Below the pieces are notes generated by a model. That model ran no database searches and had not been told where the DNA came from. It worked only from the letters and a program-made list of their open reading frames with translations. DNA of 64,000 nt from Acidobacteriota bacterium (GTDB lineage Bacteria > Aquificota > Aquificia > Aquificales > Aquificaceae), in assembly GCA_003696155.1 (NCBI GenBank), contig RFFP01000015.1:34061-98060 (forward strand), read 5' to 3'. The number at the start of each line of letters is the position of its first letter. The first letter of the stretch is position 1. The position numbers and the translations under genes are program-made. Below, one piece after another: positions 59,399 to 64,000 of the stretch.

Positions 59399-59727
59399 AA
59401 AACACCCTTGATATAACCCTTATGGAAGAACTCTCTAACCTTGAGTATTTCGTGGTGAAGGCTCCGGTTAATACGGCAGATTTCTGGAGAGAGTGGCAGG
59501 AAAAGTACTCGCGCGCTTTCATGTCAAAGACGGCCATAAAGAAGATACTAAAAACTAAAAAGCTTAACTACGAGGAACTGAAAAGATACAAAGCCTTGCT
59601 CAAAACCTATGAGGATACAGTGCTTTACCTTGAAAACATAAAGAGGCTAGCACTCAGCCTCAGAGGCGTATTTGACCCTGAGGGTACCAACGACTTCAAC
59701 GATGAGAGTACAGACTTTGACCCCTAA
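59395..59727 (+). CDS. Unknown 110-residue helical protein
   Basis: A largely helical, basic protein (AFMSKTAIKKILKTKKLNYEELKRYKALLKTYEDTVLYLENIKRLALSLRG) with an acidic Asp-rich end. I do not recognise it. Its ATG overlaps the trpC stop as ATGA, so it is coupled to trpC. The 3' end overlaps sfsA by 32 nt. Confidence 0.55.
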   Translation: MKNTLDITLMEELSNLEYFVVKAPVNTADFWREWQEKYSRAFMSKTAIKKILKTKKLNYEELKRYKALLKTYEDTVLYLENIKRLALSLRGVFDPEGTNDFNDESTDFDP

Positions 59728-60361
59728 CCACTAGGGGTATCTCCACCTCTATCCTTATCTCTTTCAGGTTGACTCTGCATCTATAAGCTCTTGCCTCAAG
59801 CCCCATGTTGATGTAAAGCTCTAAGGCTTGTGAAAAGTCCCCGTCCACTTCCCAATTAGGAGAGAAAAGCTTGCAATCCTCCCTCTGCACTACAAAAACC
59901 AACAGTGGCCTGTAGCCTTCTTTTGAAAGTTCAATGAGTTTAAGAATGTGTTCCTTTCCCCTCTTGGTGGGTGCATCGGGGAAGAGGGCAACATCCTCCT
60001 TCACAAGGTTAACCGATTTGACCTCCACAGGCCTACCATCTATAAGAAGGTCAAACCTTCTATCTCCAAATGTTGGCTCAAAGACCACTGGACTACCAAT
60101 TAATTCCGCATAGAGCTTGGGAGCAATATGAGAATCTATACATACAAGGTGGTTATCGTAGCTTGCGAGAACTATCTCAAGGGGATGTTTTCCGAGAGTC
60201 CTCTCCTTTACGTATACCCTATTTCCCCTAAAAAGGAGCTCACTGAGCCTTCCCGTGTTCCTTATGTAAGCGGTGAGCTCTTTCCCTTCATACAAGACCT
60301 TAGCTACAAAGCGGTTCAACCTATCAAGTAGGGTTGCAGGTTTCAACTCTGGAAAGCTCAT
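59696..60361 (-). CDS. sfsA: SfsA family nuclease-like protein
   Basis: A 221-residue SfsA protein: NRFVAKVLYEGKELTAYIRNTGRLSELLFRGNRVYVK, GRPVEVKSVNLVKEDVALFPDAPTKRGKEHILKLIELSKEGY and VVQREDCKLFSPNWEVD. The VEVKS motif recalls restriction-endonuclease-like folds. No ribosome-binding site precedes the ATG; a GC-rich hairpin lies just upstream. Confidence 0.93.
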   Translation of the reverse strand: MSFPELKPATLLDRLNRFVAKVLYEGKELTAYIRNTGRLSELLFRGNRVYVKERTLGKHPLEIVLASYDNHLVCIDSHIAPKLYAELIGSPVVFEPTFGDRRFDLLIDGRPVEVKSVNLVKEDVALFPDAPTKRGKEHILKLIELSKEGYRPLLVFVVQREDCKLFSPNWEVDGDFSQALELYINMGLEARAYRCRVNLKEIRIEVEIPLVVRGQSLYSHR

Positions 60362-60363
60362 TT

Positions 60364-60448
60364 TTAGAAAGGCCCCACCGGGCGGTGGGGCAAAACAATT
60401 AGGGGAGGGAGGGGGAGGGAGTTTCTAACTTTCCCTAACCTATCTATG
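60364..60448 (-). ncRNA. Candidate small RNA or attenuator leader upstream of sfsA
   Basis: A strong minus-strand promoter (TTGACA-16-TATAAT, 60482-60455) would start RNA near 60448. The next 80 nt contain a C-rich tract with repeated CTCCC (complement of 60402-60420) and then a perfect 8-bp hairpin GCCCCACC-GCCC-GGTGGGGC (60391-60372) followed by CTTTCT, a weak terminator-like end 10 nt before the sfsA ATG. It could be an sRNA with anti-Shine-Dalgarno-like C-rich loops, or a leader that controls sfsA. No family was recognised. Confidence 0.4.
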
Positions 60449-60454
60449 GTTATT

Positions 60455-60482
60455 ATTATATAGAAAAAAATTTTTTTGTCAA
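60455..60482 (-). promoter_or_regulatory. Strong promoter upstream of sfsA
   Basis: On the minus strand TTGACA (60482-60477), a 16-nt A/T spacer (A-run then T-run), TATAAT (60460-60455). It is one of the best promoter matches in the window although the nearest downstream gene has no ribosome-binding site. Confidence 0.75.
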
Positions 60483-60508
60483 GGGGCAGTGTTAAAATAT
60501 TTTCCCTT

Positions 60509-61747
60509 ATGAGATTACTGGTACTTAAGTTTGGCGGCACCTCTGTAGGAAACCTGGAGAGGATAAGCAACGCGGCAAAGAGGGTAATTCAAAAGTTAAA
60601 GGAAGGCTACAAACCGGTGGTAGTATCCTCTGCTATGGCTGGCGAAACGGACAGGCTTATAAAGCTAGCCAAAGAGATAGACCCGATGCCCCCCGAAAGG
60701 GAGCTAGATATGCTTGTATCTACGGGAGAGCAACAGGCTATAGCTCTCTTCGCCATAACACTGCAGAAGCTTGGTTATCCAGCGGTGAGCCTCTGCGGCT
60801 GGCAGGTGCCGGTGGTAACCGATAAAGTGCATACAAAGGCTAAGGTGAAAAAGATAGGCGTGCAGAGGCTCAAAAACCTTATAGAAGAAGGTTATATACC
60901 CATAGTTGCCGGCTTTCAGGGTGTAACAGAAGACTGGGAGATAACCACCTTAGGAAGGGGTGGGTCTGATCTGTCTGCAGTTGCCCTTGCCTATGCCCTC
61001 GGTGCGGATTGTGAGATATATACGGATGTGGAGGGTGTTTTTACCGCAGACCCAAGGATAGTGCCTACAGCCAAGAAGATACCTCTCATATCTTACGAGG
61101 AGATGCTGGAGATGGCATCTTTGGGTGCCAAGGTAATGCAGGCAAGGAGCATAGAGTTTGCCATGAAATACAACGTAAGAATACATGTAAGAAGCTCCTT
61201 TAACGATAATGAAGGCACATGGATCGTTCCAGAGGAGGAAGTCATGGAGAAGATGGCAGTTAGGGCTATAACCCTAGACAGAAATGAATCAAGGATTACA
61301 GTGGTTAGGGTGCCAGACAGGCCGGGTATAGCCTATCAGATATTTAAGGCTCTTGGGGATGCTCATATAGTGGTGGATATGATAGTGCAAAACGTATCCC
61401 ATCAGGGCTATACGGATATGTCTTTTACGGTGAATAAGACGGACGCACCCAAGGCAGAGGAGATAGTCAGGAAAGTGGCAAAGGAGATAAACGCTCAGGA
61501 AGTGGTAAGGGACGACAAGATAGCCAAAGTCTCTATAGTGGGTATAGGGATGAAAAGCTCCTATGGGACCGCTGCCAAGATGTTTGAGGTGCTTTACAAA
61601 AACGGGATAAACATAATGGCCATATCCACCTCTGAGATTAAAATATCCTGTCTAATAGAGGATAAGTACGGGGAGCTGGCGGTTAGAGAGCTTCACTCTG
61701 CCTTTATAGAAGAGGGGCAAGAGGTGGAGGTATCCAATGCATCTTGA
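60509..61747 (+). CDS. lysC: Aspartate kinase
   Basis: A 412-residue aspartokinase for lysine, threonine and methionine synthesis. [15 protein letters not shown] is the conserved start, so earlier in-frame TTG 60476 is not used. [22 protein letters not shown] and [17 protein letters not shown] mark the active site, and two ACT domains follow ([42 protein letters not shown]), so feedback control by an amino acid is expected. TAAAAT lies 10 nt before the ATG; there is no ribosome-binding site. Overlaps hldE1 by 11 nt. Confidence 0.96.
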   Translation: MRLLVLKFGGTSVGNLERISNAAKRVIQKLKEGYKPVVVSSAMAGETDRLIKLAKEIDPMPPERELDMLVSTGEQQAIALFAITLQKLGYPAVSLCGWQVPVVTDKVHTKAKVKKIGVQRLKNLIEEGYIPIVAGFQGVTEDWEITTLGRGGSDLSAVALAYALGADCEIYTDVEGVFTADPRIVPTAKKIPLISYEEMLEMASLGAKVMQARSIEFAMKYNVRIHVRSSFNDNEGTWIVPEEEVMEKMAVRAITLDRNESRITVVRVPDRPGIAYQIFKALGDAHIVVDMIVQNVSHQGYTDMSFTVNKTDAPKAEEIVRKVAKEINAQEVVRDDKIAKVSIVGIGMKSSYGTAAKMFEVLYKNGINIMAISTSEIKISCLIEDKYGELAVRELHSAFIEEGQEVEVSNAS

Positions 61748-62687
61748 CAGAGAGGGACTTTCAGCTATTCTTGAGAGGTTTAAAGACCTAAGGGTACTTG
61801 TAGTCGGAGACCTTATGCTAGACAGATACATATTTGGGAAGGTGGAGAGGATATCACCAGAGGCACCTGTGCCAGTTTTAGAAGTTGAGAGGGAGGAGTT
61901 TAGACTTGGTGGAGCTGGGAACGTGGCAAGCAACCTCTCAAGCCTTGGTGTAAAAACCTATCTATGCGGTGTGGTGGGACAGGACTACGGAAGGCACATA
62001 GTTAGGGGACTCTTAAAGGAGAAGGGTATCTACGACCTCACGGTGGAAGACCAAGAAAGACCTACGACGGAAAAGACAAGGGTAGTAGCCCAATCTCAGC
62101 AGCTTCTTAGAATGGACAGCGAGCGGAAGGAAAGGGTAGGTGGCAGGGTCTTAAGGGAGCTCATAGATCGGCTTGACCTCGATGTAGATGGTATAGTGGT
62201 TTCCGATTACGCAAAAGGTGTGGTATGCAGGGAACTTATGGACAGGATAAGGGAGAGGAAGGTATTTTTCTCCGTAGACCCAAGGCCTGTGAACTCAGTC
62301 CTTTATTTGGGTGCGAACCTCATGACACCTAACGAAAAGGAAGCAAGGAGCATGCAGGAGGGCGATAGCCTTCAGAGCTTAGGCTGGACTCTAAAAAACA
62401 GGCTAAGGATTCGTACACTTGTTATAACCCTAGGAGCTAAGGGGATGGCTCTCTTTGACAGGGAGTTTAAGGTCTTCCCAGCTAGGGCAAGGCAAGTCTA
62501 CGACGTGTCCGGTGCGGGGGATACGGTGATTGCAGTTTTAAGCGCCTGTGCCCTTGCAGGTGTGGACTGGGACACGGCGTGTGAGTTTGCCAACATATGC
62601 GCAGGCATAGTGGTGAGTAAGCTAGGAACTGCGGAGGTAAGCCCTCAGGAGATTGAAGAGTACCTTGAGGAAAGGTGCAGAGTTTGA
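61737..62687 (+). CDS. rfaE1: D-glycero-beta-D-manno-heptose-7-phosphate kinase
   Basis: A 316-residue PfkB-family kinase equal to the N-terminal domain of HldE. Motifs: [61 protein letters not shown], and the catalytic [13 protein letters not shown] near residue 258. It makes ADP-heptose precursor for the LPS inner core, matching waaA at 7.4 kb. The nucleotidyltransferase domain must be a separate gene elsewhere. Confidence 0.93.
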   Translation: MHLDREGLSAILERFKDLRVLVVGDLMLDRYIFGKVERISPEAPVPVLEVEREEFRLGGAGNVASNLSSLGVKTYLCGVVGQDYGRHIVRGLLKEKGIYDLTVEDQERPTTEKTRVVAQSQQLLRMDSERKERVGGRVLRELIDRLDLDVDGIVVSDYAKGVVCRELMDRIRERKVFFSVDPRPVNSVLYLGANLMTPNEKEARSMQEGDSLQSLGWTLKNRLRIRTLVITLGAKGMALFDREFKVFPARARQVYDVSGAGDTVIAVLSACALAGVDWDTACEFANICAGIVVSKLGTAEVSPQEIEEYLEERCRV

Positions 62688-62991
62688 AGAGCGGGTCGTA
62701 GAATACCTACTCTCCATAGGCTATAAAATCCTGCATCGCAACTTCCACTGCTGGTTTGGAGAGATAGACATAGTAGCTTTAGAGGGCGAGACAACCGTCT
62801 TTGTTGAAGTAAAAGGTGGCAGGAGTTTAAAATTTGGAGACCCAACGGAGAGGTTTGACCGAAGAAAAAGATGGAGGCTTCTTCAATGCATAGAATATTA
62901 CCTTCAGAGCTATCCCACGGAAAACTACAGACTTGACCTTATATTGGTCAGGAGGGGAGAGATTGAGCACCTTAAAGGTGTGGATCTTTGA
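62665..62991 (+). CDS. yraN: YraN/UPF0102 family nuclease-fold protein
   Basis: A 108-residue protein with the YraN pattern [45 protein letters not shown] (the E-x-D and E-V-K of a restriction-endonuclease fold) and RLDLILVRRG. No ATG is available; TTG at 62665 or 62653 is the start, within hldE1. Confidence 0.88.
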   Translation: MRKGAEFEERVVEYLLSIGYKILHRNFHCWFGEIDIVALEGETTVFVEVKGGRSLKFGDPTERFDRRKRWRLLQCIEYYLQSYPTENYRLDLILVRRGEIEHLKGVDL

Positions 62992-63528
62992 AAAGCTTCC
63001 CTTTGACCAAATACATAAGCCTTTTTTGTCTCTTTTCTCCCTTTGGTATCCTTTCCCTTATAGACTCAAGCTCCCTGAGGAGTTCCTCCACGTCTTCTGG
63101 AATGCATCTTTGAATATACTCTCTTAGGCCTGCGGAAAGGGCTGGAGCTATACCAGAGGTAGATATTCCTATCACAAGCTCGTATCTGACAATTAGGGCT
63201 GGAAAGGGAAAGGTGCAAAAGTCTGGGCTGTCAACCGCATTACAATGTATACCCTTTTTTAGGCAGTACCTGTATACCCGTTCTTGAAGTTTCACATCAT
63301 CAACGGCCACTATAACCATGAAGGCTCCTAAGAGGCCCTTGAGTTTTAGCTTCCTTCTGACAAGCTCAAGCCTTCCAAGAGTTGCAAGCTCTTCTATGTA
63401 AGCAGTTGCCTTTGGGGATATGACCTTTATTCTCGGAGAGAAAGGCAGTAGCTTTTCAACCTTCCTGCTTGCCACCTTACCACCACATCTTTATCTCTAA
63501 GGTCAACAAAAAGAGGAAAGTGTGGCAT
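62972..63528 (-). pseudogene. Precorrin-2 dehydrogenase / siroheme synthase N-terminal domain, frameshifted
   Basis: This gene is broken into two frames. ATG 63528, overlapping the selA stop as TGATG, encodes MPHFPLFVDLRDKDVVV, the standard start of the CysG-N/Met8 family; the frame then runs out. The second frame, from about 63487, encodes GGKVASRKVEKLLPFSPRIKVISP and the remaining domain to 62972. The expected join VVVGGGKVASRK needs a net one-base (mod 3) change in the repeated GTGGTGGT at 63477-63489, where glycines of the NAD loop are also missing. It may be a sequence error or a recent inactivation. The product makes sirohydrochlorin from precorrin-2. Confidence 0.75.
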
Positions 63529-64000
63529 CAAAGCCCCTTCAGTATCCTTTGAATGTCCTTAAGGTCCTCTGGGAACATGGTCCTAAGGTCAAGAAGCACC
63601 CTGTCCTCCCTTATCCTTGCAACCACAGGGGGGTCAGATTCCCTCAGTTTTTTTTCCAGCTCCTTTGCGCTCATAGACCTATGTTTTATGGCTATACAGT
63701 AGGTCTCAAGGGATAGCTGGGGAAGAGCACCACCACCGCAACGGGAGTATTCCCTTACTATATGGACCTCTAGGTTTTTTAGCCTCTTGAGGTACCTTGA
63801 GAGCTTTTTTGCCTTAATCTCCAAATCTTCGGGCTTCTGAAGAAGCATGCTAAGGACGGGTATGTCCTCATGACATCCTTCCATGTACAGCCTTAATGTC
63901 ATCTCCATACCTGCAAGGGTTAGCTTGTCAATTCTTAGAGCTCTGCTCATGGGATTTTTCCTAATCCTTTCTATGTAGTCCTTACAACCCAAGATTATAC
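63528..64000 (-). CDS. selA: L-seryl-tRNA(Sec) selenium transferase, C-terminal part (cut by window edge)
   Basis: The reverse strand is open from the right edge to a TGA at 63530-63528; an internal TTG at 63992 is not the real start. IILGCKDYIERIRKNPMSRALRIDKLTLAGMEMTLRLY and SDPPVVARIREDRVLLDLRTMFPEDL match the end of SelA. SelA converts Ser-tRNA(Sec) to Sec-tRNA(Sec), so the organism makes selenoproteins. The catalytic lysine is outside the window. The stop overlaps the start of the next gene. Confidence 0.88.
   Translation of the reverse strand, partial: IILGCKDYIERIRKNPMSRALRIDKLTLAGMEMTLRLYMEGCHEDIPVLSMLLQKPEDLEIKAKKLSRYLKRLKNLEVHIVREYSRCGGGALPQLSLETYCIAIKHRSMSAKELEKKLRESDPPVVARIREDRVLLDLRTMFPEDLKDIQRILKGL

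Noticed and set aside
60402..60420. Plus-strand G-quadruplex motif GGGGAGGGAGGGGGAGGG
   Set aside because: Not rejected as DNA structure, but not reported as a feature because the transcribed RNA here is the C-rich strand and no function can be argued.
1..64000. Mobile elements, CRISPR arrays, toxin-antitoxin pairs, phage genes
   Set aside because: No transposase, repeat-spacer pattern, integrase or att-like repeat was found on either strand.

Overview
The window is chromosomal DNA from a hyperthermophilic or thermophilic Aquificaceae bacterium of the Hydrogenobacter/Thermocrinis/Aquifex type. The evidence is a short Kdo transferase like the Aquifex monofunctional enzyme, an inositol-phosphate synthase, a class I fumarase beta subunit as used in the reductive TCA cycle, SelA, an A2-type haem-copper oxidase, Lys/Glu/Ile-rich proteins, and almost no intergenic DNA. 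No insertion sequence, prophage or CRISPR array was seen; the genome is packed and mostly housekeeping.

Layout. 1-6.3 kb (minus strand, except a ChaN-like gene): CorA (cut by the left edge), DUF3501, HisC, a small basic protein, RecR, glycine cleavage GcvPA/GcvH and an unknown protein. 6.3-9.9 kb (plus): Ino1, WaaA, SecD. 9.9-11.1 kb (minus): an unknown protein, perhaps FliK-like. 11.2-18.2 kb (plus): a nine-gene overlapping cluster mtnA-pilZ-lolC-lolD-secG-prmC-corC-radC-comF. 18.2-22.2 kb: alaC and dksA (minus), then an unknown gene, rplM-rpsI and argC (plus). 22.2-31.5 kb (minus): Ras-like GTPase/DUF4388/roadblock module, ArsP-like permease, PgpA, fumarase beta, a flippase-like membrane protein, an FAD protein, and a full pyruvate dehydrogenase operon (E1 alpha, E1 beta, E2, E3). 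32.5-37.8 kb (minus): cytochrome c oxidase operon ctaE-sco-ctaC-ctaD plus two accessory genes. 37.9-40.7 kb (plus): dienelactone hydrolase and CstA. 40.7-43.5 kb (minus): a non-canonical cytochrome bd-like oxidase of two related subunits, one carrying a C-terminal haem c. Then tRNA-Ser(GCU) with carA and ftsI (plus), bioD (minus), a pteridine-reductase-like SDR and a QueC-like PP-loop protein (plus), YjbQ/DUF465/membrane protein (minus), arsR-trxA-trxB-PilZ (plus), rpsU-lon-ftsY (minus), pdxJ to trpC and a small unknown gene (plus), sfsA (minus), lysC-hldE1-yraN (plus), and at the right edge a frameshifted precorrin-2 dehydrogenase gene and the C-terminal part of SelA (minus).

The most interesting signals are in gene-expression signals rather than gene content. 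Two genes (comF, trpC) have intact N-terminal domains but no ATG, GTG or TTG to start them. Each has a strong Shine-Dalgarno sequence placed before an ATA that overlaps the upstream TAG stop as ATAG, suggesting AUA initiation. At least fifteen genes have a TATAAT-like -10 element only 6-10 nt before the start codon and usually no Shine-Dalgarno sequence, which predicts leaderless mRNAs; several divergent pairs share one palindromic -10. Ten of eleven convergent pairs overlap at their 3' ends. A strong promoter upstream of sfsA would make a short C-rich RNA ending in a GC-rich hairpin, a candidate small RNA or attenuator.

All functional calls come from reading motifs and family resemblance by eye; no database search was run.
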